Source of the DNA: Ochrobactrum quorumnocens | Lineage (GTDB): Bacteria > Pseudomonadota > Alphaproteobacteria > Rhizobiales > Rhizobiaceae | Length of the DNA: 64,000 nucleotides | Assembly (NCBI RefSeq): GCF_002278035.1 | Contig: NZ_CP022605.1 | Coordinates: 744,001-808,000 of the forward strand | Reading direction: 5' to 3' | Shown here: positions 25,975-35,179 of the stretch, piece after piece | How the letters are laid out: the number at the start of each line of letters is the position of its first letter | Numbering within the stretch: the first letter of the stretch is position 1 | Translations under genes and position numbers: made by a program | The notes under the pieces: model-generated | Databases searched by the model: none | What the model saw: the letters and a program-made list of their open reading frames with translations, nothing else | What the model was told of the DNA's origin: nothing

Positions 25975-26487
25975 ATGGCCTGGACTGAAACCGCCCGTCG
26001 CGACTATGGCAGACGAGGCTTACGCTATGCAAGCGACTGCGCCGACGATGAATGGTCTGTCGTCGCGCCGCTTTTGCAGCCGATGAGCAAGGTCGGACGT
26101 CCGCGCGAGCATGATCCACGTACATTGTGGAATGCGATCCAGTATATAGCGACAACAGGCTGCCAATGGGCGCAGTTGCCGAAGGAATTCCCGCCGTTCA
26201 CGACAGTGCAGTACCATTTCTACCGGATGCGCGACAGCGGCTTGCTCGATCTTATCAATGAAATGCTGGTTGCGGTGACACGGCTGTCCGAAGGCCGCAA
26301 GGCGGAGCCGACGGCAGCCATTATCGATAGCCAGTCGGTGAAGACGACAGAAGCTGGTGGTCCGCGCGGCTATGATGCAGGCAAAAAGATCAAAGGGCGC
26401 AAGCGCCATATCGTAACCGATATGGTCGGCAACATCTTGGAAGACATCGTGCATGGTGGCGACGTTCAGGACCGCGACGGTGCGCCC
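25975..26487 (+). pseudogene. IS5-family transposase, truncated
   Basis: From the ATG at 25975 the protein follows IS5/IS1031-type transposases: D-D-E-W-S-V-V-A-P-L-L, R-T-L-W-N-A-I-Q-Y-I, A-A-I-I-D-S-Q-S-V-K-T-T (first catalytic Asp), G-Y-D-A-G-K-K-I-K-G-R-K-R-H, V-Q-D-R-D-G-A-P. Homology ends there, before the second Asp and the Glu, and the frame then runs about 35 codons into unrelated sequence. The C-terminal half is deleted. Confidence 0.85.
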
Positions 26488-26597
26488 GATATAGCCCCTA
26501 ACGTACGGCAGGCAGCCAGGCCGAAATCGATCAGATTCTATCTTTGGTCTGTGAGTTGGCCATTTTCACAGCTTCGGGCCAACCGGGCCTGTTAACG

Positions 26598-26960
26598 TCA
26601 GGGGGGCGTTGCGAGACAGGTCTTCAACCAGGGCTGTACTTCCAGCTCTGCAAGCACGGCCTGTGACGCGGGAACAGCTTCGTAGTCTGCGAAACAGGCT
26701 CCGTCTGCTCCCACCGTGTCGCTGAGCTTGCCGCTACAAAGTTCCAGGGGCTTATCAATTTGTTGCCAGCCTTCCGCGCAGTCGGTGTAGGTCTCCGAGC
26801 TGGCATACGCTATCACCCTGCCTTCAAACACCTGGCTGGAGGCGAAATACGAACCAAGTCCCGCAGATGCGGTCGCCAATCTGGAAAAGAAGGTAGCGGC
26901 TGTATTCTCCAGGTGCTTCTGGTGCCTGCGAGCGATGGAAGAGTTGTGGAACGGCTGGAT
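26598..26960 (-). pseudogene. Decayed gene of unknown family
   Basis: Two adjoining minus-strand frames look coding. One reads Y-L-L-F-Q-I-G-D-R-I-C-G-T-W, the other F-E-G-R-V-I-A-Y-A-S-S...D-G-W-like E-G-W-Q-Q-I-D-K-P-L-E-L-C and ends at 26598. They appear to be one protein split by a frameshift near 26850. No ATG start was found and no family was recognised. Regularly placed cysteines suggest an exported protein. Confidence 0.35.
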
Positions 26961-27093
26961 ATCCGTGAACCAAAGTGTGCAGGGCAGTAACCACGAAGTT
27001 CACACTTGAACGTTTGGTGATACAGCGTAATTTGGGCGGACAACTCGGGAAATCACCTCATCTGCCCCGATTCTAATTGGTTTTGGAGATTAC

Positions 27094-27537
27094 ATGATCA
27101 GAACATCGATATTGGCTGTATCGCTTGCGGTCCTTGCCATGCCAGCGTTGGCTCAGGGTGACGAAAACAATCGCGCAGGTCGTTACGAAAGCGAAGGTGG
27201 AGCGTCTCTCACTGTTGAACTGACGCATAAGTCGGGCAATGATTATTCTGCCGCTATTTCGACGACGGTCAAAATGACCGATAAATTGCCCGGTTGTGGT
27301 GGAAGTCTGAAAGGCGATGTCACCATTACAGGTGCCAGCGCGACCATGTCGATACCCAACGAAGGGTTCATTGAAAGCAAAAAAGAATCCCTGCAGAATA
27401 GCCGTTTTTGCAAGGTGAATTTTAAGTTCATGGATCAATACACGTTGAAGCTGGAAGAAGTTTCCGGTTGCTCTTACTACCATGGCGCCAGCTGCGATTT
27501 TAATGGCACCGTCGTGCATGAAGCGAGCGGAATTTAA
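27094..27537 (+). CDS. Exported hypothetical protein
   Basis: 147 residues from the ATG at 27094 with GGAG eight bases upstream. The first 20 residues are a signal peptide (M-I-R-T-S-I-L, hydrophobic core, cleavage after A-L-A). The mature part is predicted to be mostly beta strands and has four cysteines (L-P-G-C-G-G, R-F-C-K, G-C-S-Y, S-C-D-F) that could form two disulfides. The pattern G-R-Y-E-S-E-G-G-A-S-L-T-V-E-L recalls small lipocalin-like periplasmic proteins, but no family is certain. A strong terminator follows. Confidence 0.7.
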   Translation: MIRTSILAVSLAVLAMPALAQGDENNRAGRYESEGGASLTVELTHKSGNDYSAAISTTVKMTDKLPGCGGSLKGDVTITGASATMSIPNEGFIESKKESLQNSRFCKVNFKFMDQYTLKLEEVSGCSYYHGASCDFNGTVVHEASGI

Positions 27538-27583
27538 CCAGGGCCTTCAAATCGGCCACAAACCACAACTTTAGAGGTAAAAG

Positions 27584-27620
27584 AAAATGGCGGCTGTCGC
27601 ATGGACAGTCGCCATTTTTG
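27584..27620 (+). terminator. Rho-independent terminator
   Basis: AAAATGGCGGCTGTC pairs with GACAGTCGCCATTTTT across a 5-base loop (one G-T pair). A-runs and T-runs on both sides make it usable from either strand, and it lies between convergent genes. Confidence 0.85.
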
Positions 27621-27649
27621 CTTAGGTACCAGTCTTACAAAAAATCCGA

Positions 27650-28387
27650 TTACGGGCCGACCGCCCTGGCCGACAAGGTAATCGCGAAGTACTGATCGTG
27701 CTTGCTTTTCTCAACGGTTGACAATTGGGCTATACCGTAATCGGCGAACCGCCCCTGCTCAAAGTTCGGATAATACCCTTTCCAGAAATAGCGCTGCTGC
27801 ATATCACCGGCGCGCAGCTTTTGCGCAGACAAGCCCGCGACAAAGCGGGTGTCGTCTTCGCGGTCGCGTGCCTTGAGCGCGAGGCGAGCATCGGTCAATT
27901 GCCAGTGACACACGCCACGCCCATAATAATCCTCGTCCAGAATCATATCGGTATACACTATGCCGACATATTCGGTCGCCGAAACAGCCGAAAGGCGGAA
28001 TGGTTCGTGGCTCGAGATAACGGGTACGTTGCCTGCCAGCCAGCGGCTCTTACCACAGCGGGCCGCATTGCTGACATCGAACTGCACGGTACCTTCTACC
28101 GTTGCAAACCGCGCGCCGCCTTGGTCCGCAGGCGAGATATCGGAAACATTTTCAAGTTTCATGCGGATTTCATAAGCGCGCTTCGGGTTCGGATTGAGTT
28201 TGCGCAAAGGAGGCTTGGAACCGCTGACTTTGGTATCAGGGATTTTCTGCCCTGCAGCGTAGCCTAGATCACCAGAGCCGATAGCGAAAAAGATCAGCGC
28301 TAGAAACAATCCGGATATTCTGAAAACAAAAAGTGAGCGAAAGGTACGATTCAATTTCGATCTTTCCTTTGGGTGAGAATTCGTCAT
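27650..28387 (-). CDS. Hypothetical exported or membrane-anchored protein
   Basis: 245 residues from an ATG at 28387 that has AAGGA five bases upstream; an upstream ATG at 28414 is less well placed. After a charged N-terminus there is one hydrophobic segment (F-R-I-S-G-L-F-L-A-L-I-F-F-A-I-G, about 22-40), an anchor or signal peptide. The remaining 200 residues look globular, with A-A-R-C-G-K-S-R-W and R-G-V-C-H-W sharing two cysteines. Not recognised. Its upstream neighbour on the same strand is a decayed gene of about the same kind. Confidence 0.6.
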   Translation of the reverse strand: MTNSHPKERSKLNRTFRSLFVFRISGLFLALIFFAIGSGDLGYAAGQKIPDTKVSGSKPPLRKLNPNPKRAYEIRMKLENVSDISPADQGGARFATVEGTVQFDVSNAARCGKSRWLAGNVPVISSHEPFRLSAVSATEYVGIVYTDMILDEDYYGRGVCHWQLTDARLALKARDREDDTRFVAGLSAQKLRAGDMQQRYFWKGYYPNFEQGRFADYGIAQLSTVEKSKHDQYFAITLSARAVGP

Positions 28388-28480
28388 CTGGTCCTTGATT
28401 AACACGTCGTCCATTATGGCGAAATTATCTTTCTACCTTGCAGCCCCAAGATGGCCGCATCGATGTTTCTGGATGCGGTA

Positions 28481-29639
28481 TCAATTGTTCCTGCTCTCTG
28501 TTGTATCCTGAGGGCGCGTACTGAACCAAACCCCATCGCCATGGCCCCCGGCGCCGCAGAATCCGCTGGAACCTGTCGTGCGCAAACTGTGTGAGGAATG
28601 GAGGATGCCGTCCCGTAAGTTCAGCTCAAGCTGTTCGCCCGTCCCAAGATCGATAGTTAGAACGTCACTGACGAAGCGGGCTTCGCCAGAGAGCTCGCAT
28701 GTCCATTTGAAAAGGTCGATATCAACCGGATTGGCGGACACGGAGTATCGCCCGTCCGCAAGGTGCTTTATCTCCAGCTCGCCGGAAGCATTTCTACAGA
28801 GCCCGGTCAACCGATCGGATGCGAGCGACATACGCTCAAGCACCGCCAAACGCCACGACAGGCGACCCCAAAGATCCGAACGATCCTCCTCTGTCAGGGC
28901 GGCGCTATCCGACAGAATATAAAGGTCGCGCCGAAGACTCCGGCGATATCTCGCCTCATCCTCGTCCAGTGCCGCTGAGGCGGCTGCAATCTTCATAGCG
29001 CACCCGACAATCGAGCCGTTGCGACGCATTGTTTGCTGCGACGGGTAGCGGCCCGAATGTACTCTGCGTATAGCCATCCTCGCCGGTCGTCCGCATGATT
29101 TTGCCCTGACAGATGCGCAACCGGTGTGCATAGCTGTTGTTGTATTCCATTTCCTTGAGATCGTCACGGCGGTGGCCGTTGTGATACCAGACCGTGGCAT
29201 CGTAAGTCCACTATCATGGGCGGTGTGGCGAACTCCGTCGGTGATCAGGCGCACCTCCGATACGTCACCGTTAGGCGCGGTGCTCTTTGACCTGATCGGT
29301 CCCTGATTTTCCTTGTGATAGGCGTCGAGAGCAACGACGCACGGCACTGTGGGAGCCGTATTCCTCGTCGACCGGAGGCAGTGGTAATTGGCCGCTGGCA
29401 TGGACCACCGTTGATGAGCCTAGTGCCACGCAGAAAATCATCCTTCGCAAACCGGGATGTTTGGCGCGTAGGGCCTCGATATCTGGTGGACCGACAAGAT
29501 CGAGATATTCGGTCTCAGTGATCTCGCGCGACCACTCGGCCAGATCATATGGGCACGAGACAAGGGGAAGCTTGTAGCGGTCAATCAGGACGTAACCGTT
29601 GGGTCGGATTCCAAGTAGTGAAAGGTTGTGAATCAGCAT
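28481..29639 (-). pseudogene. Decayed exported-protein gene with several frameshifts
   Basis: Coding-like segments follow one another on the minus strand in three frames: from 29639 a part ending L-P-P-V-D-E-E-Y-G-S, then V-P-C-V-V-A-L-D-A-Y-H-K-E-N-Q-G-P-I (up to about 29205), then M-E-Y-N-N-S-Y-A-H-R-L-R-I-C-Q-G-K-I-M-R (about 29150), then C-A-M-K-I-A-A-A-S-A-A-L-D-E-D-E-A-R-Y-R-R to the stop at 28481. At least two, probably three, indels are needed to join them. The C-terminal third has a helix-rich A-A-x-x-A-L-D-x-x-x-x-x-Y-R pattern and two cysteines. No family assigned. Confidence 0.55.
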
Positions 29640-29797
29640 CGAATGCTGACCCTCGAGCCGATTACCATTAAGTGCATGACTTTACTGACAAATTCATAGC
29701 GCCGGTCGTGACCCCCATCCAATTTCCATTTTGTTACGGAAAATCAATGCGCTACGATTCCTTTCGGAAGGGGCAACCTTCGGTGCTGTTACACAAG

Positions 29798-30444
29798 GAA
29801 ATGCTGCTTGAGCGTGGGATCGACGTGTCATACGAGACAGTTCGTCGTTGGATCGCCAAGTTCGGACCCCAGATCGCACGCAACTTGCGGCGGCGTCAGG
29901 CGCGCCCCGGCGATATTTGGTATCTGGACGAAGTGGTCGTCAAATGCGCTGGAGAGAAATTTTGGTTCTGGCGTGCGGTGGATCAAAACGGCACCGTTCT
30001 CGAAGAAATCTTGCAGAAGCAGCGTGATAAAGGGGCGGCAAAGCGACTGCTCGTGGCGTTAATGAAGCGCTATGGCTTTGCTCCCAAACGGATCATCACC
30101 GATAAGCTCCGCTCGTACGGTGCCCCAAAGGCAGATGTGACACCCGGCCTTGACCATTGGTCGCACAAGGGCCTCAATAATCGGGCCGAGAATAGCCATC
30201 TGCCGTTTCGAAAACGGGAACGAACCATGCAAGGCCACCGATCACCAGGCATGTTGCAACGGTTCGTCTCTATGCACTCAGCTACCCGCAATTGCTTTTC
30301 AGTTCCGTCCAGCCGCCGAGCCGCACAAACAATTCGATACCATCGCCTCGAAGCTTTCGATGCATGGAAAATTGCGGCCGGTGTCGCCTGAATATCTACG
30401 AGCCGCTGACCTTTCCGGCCAGAGAAACTTAACGTGACAACACC
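29798..30444 (+). mobile_element. IS6-family element, 5'-truncated copy
   Basis: From about 29798 to the terminal repeat at 30444 (TTAACGTGACAACACC) the DNA is almost identical to the complementary strand of the element at 32712-33527. The start of the element, including the first 40 or so codons and the left repeat, is missing. The open frame 29672-30391 therefore begins in foreign sequence (about 42 codons) before it joins the IS6 protein at E-M-L-L-E-R-G-I-D-V-S-Y-E-T-V-R-R-W. The rest is intact: I-W-Y-L-D-E-V-V-V-K, I-I-T-D-K-L-R-S-Y, H-K-G-L-N-N-R-A-E-N-S-H. Probably inactive as it lacks one end. Confidence 0.85.
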
Positions 30445-30446
30445 CG

Positions 30447-30506
30447 CTGTTCGAACCACAAGAATGCGCCAACTACTTCAAATCCTGCGGATATGACCCC
30501 GAGTAA
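30447..30506 (+). pseudogene. IS630-type transposase, last 19 codons
   Basis: Directly after the IS6 end, a frame reads F-E-P-Q-E-C-A-N-Y-F-K-S-C-G-Y and stops at TAA 30504-30506. This is the usual C-terminal ending of IS630 transposases (E-C-x-N-Y-F-x-x-x-G-Y). The rest has been displaced by the IS6 element. Confidence 0.6.
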
Positions 30507-30805
30507 AGTGGACGCGCTCTAGCGGAAATTGGCGGTGGGGTGACAAACCAATCCCGCCAACAGAAGAACAGATAAACACTATACGCTCATTCGATTTCGT
30601 AGAGCTTGCGCCAAATCACGCGATGTGTGGAATATAGCTAAAATGGTCACAGTCTCGGTCGTGACCTCATAAACAAGCAGATATGGTAGTCCTGAGACGC
30701 TTAGTTCCCGCGTCTCAGCGTGACGTCCGGAACGCCCAATATCAGGAAACTGAGGCAGTTTTTGTGCCGCTTCGACAATCCCTCGATAGACGCCCTCTGC
30801 GGCGG

Positions 30806-32292
30806 CTATCTAATGCACACATCTCTGAACAACTAGCATTTCTTGTAAAAGACTGATTCACTGAGTGCTGATTTGCTCAGGAGGTTGAGATGGGCATCAA
30901 CGGCATTGAATTGAAGCGGTTTTCAGTCGGCAGATTTGGCGATCTGCGGCTAGAAAAAAGGGGGCGTGGTGCCATGAGGCGTTGGTGGCTCGGCCAGGCT
31001 CATGTATTCATGAGCTTGCTAAAGGCCAGCGGCGCGGCGAGGTTGGCTTTGGGCGATTTTTACGCAACCCCTCGGTGACAGTTGCAGCTTTGAGCGAAGC
31101 CGCAGGCAATAGAACTAGGGAGCGTGTCGCGGGCCGCGATATTCTGGCCATCCAGGACACTAGCGAGATTGTGCTGGGCGGGCCGAAGTTGCGGAAGGCG
31201 GGTTTTGGGCCAGTCGGTCGTGGTGGCTTTCTGGGCGGAGTTCTGCTGCATCCTGTGCTGGCGGTCGATGCAATGAGTGGTGAGTTGGTGGGTCTCGCCG
31301 ACATTGCGGTGTGGAACCGCGGTAAACGAAATGACTTGCATCACGCACGCAGGCCCCTGGAGCAAAAGGAATCCCAGAAATGGCTCAATGGCGCAAGGCG
31401 GGCCAGCGAGGTTTTGGCCAAGGCTTTGCGCATCACGGTCGTTTCAGACAGGGAAAGCGATCTTTATGAGGATTTTGCACTGAAGCCTGAGAATGTGCAG
31501 GTGCTGATCCGAGCCAGTGCCAACCGCAACCTTGTTAACGGCGAGAAGTTGTTTGGATATGCTTCCCGTTTGCCGGAAGCTGGACGCATAAGTGTCACGA
31601 TCCCCGCCAGCCCTGGCAGGCCAATCCGAGAGGCGCGTCTGGCGCTGCGCTTCGGCCCCGTGACGATCAAGAGACCGGAACGCGGCATGCCAAGCCTTGA
31701 CCTCAAACGCTTGCCTGAGATGGTCAAACTTAATCTGGTTGATATCTGTGAAATTGATCCCCCGAATGGTGCAGAGCCCATCCACTGGCGCTTGCTCACC
31801 AGCCATGAGGTTGAAGACTTTTGCATGGCCCATCTGATGCTGGATTTTTACCGCAAGCGCTGGCTTATCGAAGAATATTTCCGCACCCTGAAGTCGGCGG
31901 GGTTCAAGATAGAGAATGCCAGGATGAGTGACCCGAAGGTCTTCATGAATTTCGCTGCCCTTGCAGCCATTGCTGCAGTGACGGTCACCCAGATGCTGCG
32001 CGCCCGCGACAATCCTTCCGGTCAGGCACTCGTCGATGCCTTTGATCCTGATGACAGGCCTTTGCTTCTCGCAATCTGTAAGGACTACGAAGGCGAGGCT
32101 CCAACCGCACGCCAGAAAAATCCTCATCCGCCAGACACGTTGGCTTTTGCCACTTGGATCATCGCAAGGCTTGGAGCTTGGACCGGCTACCACGGCAAGC
32201 CTGGCCCCGCAACGCTCTCACGCGGCCTCAGGCGTTATTATGAGATCAAATACGGTGCACGAATATCAGCGGGAATTGTGTGAATCGCATAG
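30806..32292 (+). mobile_element. IS4-family insertion sequence with 11-bp target duplication
   Basis: 1487 bp. CTCTGCGGCGG is present at 30795-30805 and again at 32293-32303, directly flanking the element. The ends are imperfect inverted repeats: CTATCTAATGCACACA on the left and CTATGCGATTCACACA on the right when read inwards. It contains one transposase gene and is inserted in a toxin gene, which proves the boundaries because the target can be rebuilt exactly. Confidence 0.92.
30890..32283 (+). pseudogene. IS4-family transposase, two frames joined at an A6G5 run
   Basis: The first frame (ATG 30890) reads L-K-R-F-S-V-G-R-F-G-D-L-R-L-E-K-R-G, the expected IS4 N-terminus. The rest of the family (R-P-G-S-C-I-H-E-L-A-K, A-I-Q-D-T-S-E-I, V-V-S-D-R-E-S-D) lies in the -1 frame, open from before 30982 to 32283. 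Its Y-x2-R-x3-E-x6-K signature (Y-R-K-R-W-L-I-E-E-Y-F-R-T-L-K) is complete. The frames meet at AAAAAAGGGGG, 30954-30964. Either a base was lost or gained there, or the element uses slippage; the phase does not fit a perfect slippery heptamer, so decay is more likely. Confidence 0.75.
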
Positions 32293-32378
32293 CTCTGCGG
32301 CGGCAGGATTATCTAGCGCGATATAGTCCACAATCCCTTCAAGGTCATGTGCGGCAGGTTCAGCAATGACAAGCTTTC

Positions 32379-32630
32379 TCAACGTGACCAACCATGCTTT
32401 GCAGCAATCCCAGAAAAAACGTCATCCGCAAGCAGAACTTTACCATCACGGACGGCATCAATACCCGCAGTGATGCGCTCCATCTGCCATGCATTGGCTG
32501 CCAGATATTGTTCTATCGCCTGATTGACGATGTAGTTACGGGAACGATCCATAGCACTTGCTAGGGCATCTATCTCAGAAACCTTAGCTGTACGGATCGT
32601 GATTGGTTCAGAGGCGGCACGATGTGACAT
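32379..32630 (-). CDS. CopG/RHH-type antitoxin
   Basis: 83 residues from the ATG at 32630. I-T-I-R-T-A-K-V-S-E-I-D-A-L-A-S-A-M-D-R-S-R-N-Y-I is given only as residues 10-34: the ribbon and two helices of a CopG-like DNA-binding fold, followed by V-N-Q-A-I-E-Q-Y-L-A-A-N. The tail (D-D-V-F-S-G-I-A-A-K-H-G-W) is the usual toxin-binding end. Its stop overlaps the start of the split ParE gene, so it is the matching antitoxin. It survives without a functional toxin. Confidence 0.85.
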   Translation of the reverse strand: MSHRAASEPITIRTAKVSEIDALASAMDRSRNYIVNQAIEQYLAANAWQMERITAGIDAVRDGKVLLADDVFSGIAAKHGWSR

Positions 32631-32711
32631 GACTGTTTTCCGTGCGTAATCGCTAGTAATCTTATGTAATTATATTCTAGAAACATCCAATAATAAAGGG
32701 GGGCGGTATCT

Positions 32712-33527
32712 GGTGTTGTCACGTTAAGCTTCTCTGGCCGGAAAGGTCAGCGGCTCGTAGATATTCAGGCGACACCGGCCGCAATTTTCCATGCATCGAA
32801 AGCTTCGAGGCGATGGTATCGAATTGTTTGTGCGGCTCGGCGGCTGGACGGAACTGAAAAGCAATTGCGGGTAGCTGAGTGCATAGAGACGAACCGTTGC
32901 AACATGCCTGGTGATCGGTGGCCTTGCATGGTTCGTTCCCGTTTTCGAAACGGCAGATGGCTATTCTCGGCCCGATTATTGAGGCCCTTGTGCGACCAAT
33001 GGTCAAGGCCGGGTGTCACTTCTGCCTTTGGGCACCGTACGAGCGGAGCTTATCGGTGATGATCCGTTTGGGAGCAAAGCCATAGCGCTTCATTAACGCC
33101 ACGAGCAGTCGCTTTGCCGCCCCTTTATCACGCTGCTTCTGCAAGATTTCTTCGAGAACGGTGCCGTTTTGATCCACCGCACGCCAGAACCAAAATTTCT
33201 CTCCAGCGCATTTGACGACCACTTCGTCCAGATACCAAATATCGCCGGGGCGCGCCTGACGCCGCCGCAAGTTGCGTGCGATCTGGGGTCCGAACTTGGC
33301 GATCCAACGACGAACTGTCTCGTATGACACGTCGATCCCACGCTCAAGCAGCATTTCCTCAACTTCACGCAGACTAAGGTTGAACCGCAGATAAAGCCAC
33401 ACCGCATGAGCAACGATCTGTGGCGGAAAACGGTGACGCTTGAAGCTGATATCTGATGTCTGCATCGCCAAAATTTACGCCCAACCCGTCAGGCAGGCAA
33501 ATGCAGCCCAGTTAACGTGACAATACC
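32712..33527 (-). mobile_element. IS6-family element, full length, frameshifted
   Basis: 816 bp bounded by GGTGTTGTCACGTTAAG (left) and GGTATTGTCACGTTAAC (right, reversed), 15 of 17 matching. No 8-bp target duplication was found, which suggests rearrangement after insertion. It is inverted relative to the truncated copy at 29798-30444, and the two flank the segment with the split TA module. Confidence 0.88.
32765..33471 (-). pseudogene. IS6-family transposase, one-base deletion
   Basis: The N-terminal frame starts at 33471 (S-F-K-R-H-R-F-P-P-Q-I-V-A-H-A-V-W-L-Y) and ends after L-R-S-Y-G-A-Q-R-Q-K at 33016. The rest (T-P-G-L-D-H-W-S-H-K-G-L-N-N) goes on in another frame to 32765. Compared with the copy at 30 kb, a run of four C is reduced to three near 33030, which shifts the frame before the last catalytic residue (E in N-R-A-E-N-S-H). 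Otherwise the sequence is nearly identical. Confidence 0.88.
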
Positions 33528-33560
33528 GTTTTTTGTTGTGTGGAATCGAAGCAGACCTTA
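33527..33560. repeat. 34-base sequence repeated at 13282-13315
   Basis: The spacer between the IS6 and IS701-like elements (CGTTTTTTGTTGTG, one mismatch, then GGAATCGAAGCAGACCTTA) matches 13282-13315 in 33 of 34 positions. The match ends exactly where the IS701-like element begins. Confidence 0.75.
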
Positions 33561-33561
33561 G

Positions 33562-35075
33562 CTCGACTTTGCACAAAATTGGCATCGATTTTGAGTGCCG
33601 CACTGAGCGTCTTTGGTGAATCAATTCGCCGCAGCTTGTGACCTTGCGTCATTCGTCTGATCGGATTCGAACTGTTGAATGACCAAAGCAGATGAATGCA
33701 ATAATGAGACCGGGGATGCGGTTCCTCATCGTCTTCACCAATGGCTAGAGCCTTTTCGTTGCGGGTTCACAGCGCCCACATGGAGTCATCTGCTCGTCCT
33801 TGTCATGGGAGCTCTCCTTGCACCGGGGAAGCGAACAGTGACATCGTGTCTGCGAATTACGGGTCGCGCCGATGTGACCAGCTTTGCCACTTATCACCAG
33901 TTTCTCAATCGGGCTCGCTGGAACCCACGCTTGTTGGCAAGACACTTATTATCCATTGTTGTGACACGGCTTGTACCCGAAGGCCCCGTTGTCATTGGAA
34001 TGGACGATACAATAGAACGGCGATGGGGTCAGCGTATTGCTGCTCGAGGTATATACCGAGACCCGATACGTTCCAGCCATGGTCATTTCGTCAAGGCCAG
34101 TGGATTGCGGTGGCTGAGTTTTATGGTTCTTTCACCGGTCCCCTGGGCCAAATGCCTCAAAGCAATGCCTGTGCTGACAATCCTGTCTCCCTCAGAACGA
34201 TATAGCCAGAAGATGCTCCGAAGACACAAGATGCTGACCGATTGGGCAAGGCAGGGCCTGCTGCAGATATGTCGTTGGCTACCAGGTCGCCAGATCATCT
34301 TTGTCGGCGATAGCAGCTTTGCGGTTCATACACTGGCCGCAGCACTTCCAGACAGGGCTACGCTCATCACTCGGTTGCGCCTCGATGCTAATCTTTTTGC
34401 AGCACCGTCTCAAAGGCATGAACACACGCTCGGACGACCCGCGCAAAAGGGGCAACCCTTGCCAAAACTAAAAGCTGTGCTCAAGGACACAAATACCTCG
34501 TGGCAGCAGATTGCAGTATCGTCGTGGTATGCCAGACAGACCAACAAAGTTCTCGACATCACGTCGGGAACAGCTCTTTGGTATCGACGTGGAACACCAC
34601 CCAAACACATTCGCTGGGTCATCGTTCGCGATCCAACATCTCGCCGCGAACCGCAGGCCTTCATGAGTACGAATACGGATCTTGATCCTGTGGAGATCAT
34701 TACCTTCTACATGCGTCGCTGGCAGATCGAGGTCACTTTTGCCGAGACCCGTGCGCATCTTGGTGTGGAAACGCAAAGACAGTGGAACGATAAGGCCATT
34801 CTGCGCACGACGCCGTCTTTGATGGCACTCTACAGCCTCGTAACACTGTGGGCTTGTGATCTGCTCGGCCAAAACAGTCTTCCGTACACCGCTGCCTGGT
34901 ACAAAAAAACAAGCTGCACTTTCTCCGACGCCATCGGTGCAGTTCGTATGGTTTTATGGCACCAGGATATTTATCGACAGTCCGCGTTTCACCCGGACAT
35001 ACCTAAAATACCGCCAGGCCGCATCAAACGAATGGCAGAGGCACTTTGCTTCGCTGCTTAATGTGCAAAGTCGAG
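33562..35075 (+). mobile_element. IS701-like insertion sequence
   Basis: Perfect 14-bp inverted ends (CTCGACTTTGCACA ... TGTGCAAAGTCGAG) flanked by direct CTTAG copies at 33557-33561 and 35076-35080. IS701 elements target YTAR, and TTAG fits. It holds one intact transposase gene and may still be active. Confidence 0.8.
33679..35061 (+). CDS. DDE transposase, IS701-like (DDE_5)
   Basis: 460 residues from the ATG at 33679. G-M-D-D-T-I-E-R-R-W-G near residue 107 holds the first catalytic aspartates, I-I-F-V-G-D-S-S-F-A near 208 the next, and M-R-R-W-Q-I-E-V-T-F-A-E-T-R-A-H-L-G-V-E-T-Q given as residues about 346-367 carries the conserved glutamate region. The reading frame is uninterrupted, unlike almost all other transposase genes in the window. 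It sits between the inverted ends of the element. Confidence 0.88.
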   Translation: MTKADECNNETGDAVPHRLHQWLEPFRCGFTAPTWSHLLVLVMGALLAPGKRTVTSCLRITGRADVTSFATYHQFLNRARWNPRLLARHLLSIVVTRLVPEGPVVIGMDDTIERRWGQRIAARGIYRDPIRSSHGHFVKASGLRWLSFMVLSPVPWAKCLKAMPVLTILSPSERYSQKMLRRHKMLTDWARQGLLQICRWLPGRQIIFVGDSSFAVHTLAAALPDRATLITRLRLDANLFAAPSQRHEHTLGRPAQKGQPLPKLKAVLKDTNTSWQQIAVSSWYARQTNKVLDITSGTALWYRRGTPPKHIRWVIVRDPTSRREPQAFMSTNTDLDPVEIITFYMRRWQIEVTFAETRAHLGVETQRQWNDKAILRTTPSLMALYSLVTLWACDLLGQNSLPYTAAWYKKTSCTFSDAIGAVRMVLWHQDIYRQSAFHPDIPKIPPGRIKRMAEALCFAA

Positions 35076-35179
35076 CTTAGGTGCCGGTAAGTCTTGATTT
35101 CTATGGGCCGATTGTTGTCCCAAACAGACTTTAGTTCGTTTGGCACAGCACGCATTTGGCAGCTCTGCGCCCAATGCGG

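Larger units (their letters stand above)
30579..32382 (-). pseudogene. ParE/RelE toxin gene split by an IS4-type insertion
   Basis: The toxin begins at a TTG overlapping the antitoxin stop (32382) and reads L-R-K-L-V-I-A-E-P-A-A-H-D-L-E-G-I-V-D-Y-I up to 32304, where the insertion starts. It resumes at 30805 with G-V-Y-R-G-I-V-E-A-A, R-E-L-S-V-S-G-L-P-Y-L-L-V-Y-E-V, I-L-A-I-F-H-T-S-R-D and ends at TAG 30579-30581. Removing the element and one copy of the 11-bp duplication joins both parts in frame: 306 bases, 101 residues, a normal toxin length. The antitoxin gene upstream is intact. Confidence 0.9.

Noticed and set aside
31444..32193. 249-codon minus-strand open frame
   Set aside because: Antisense to the IS4 transposase with its intact Y-R-E-K signature.
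29798..33527. Composite transposon formed by the two IS6 copies
   Set aside because: One copy lacks an end, the other has a frameshift, and no duplication of target sequence is visible around the pair, so mobility as a unit is not supported.
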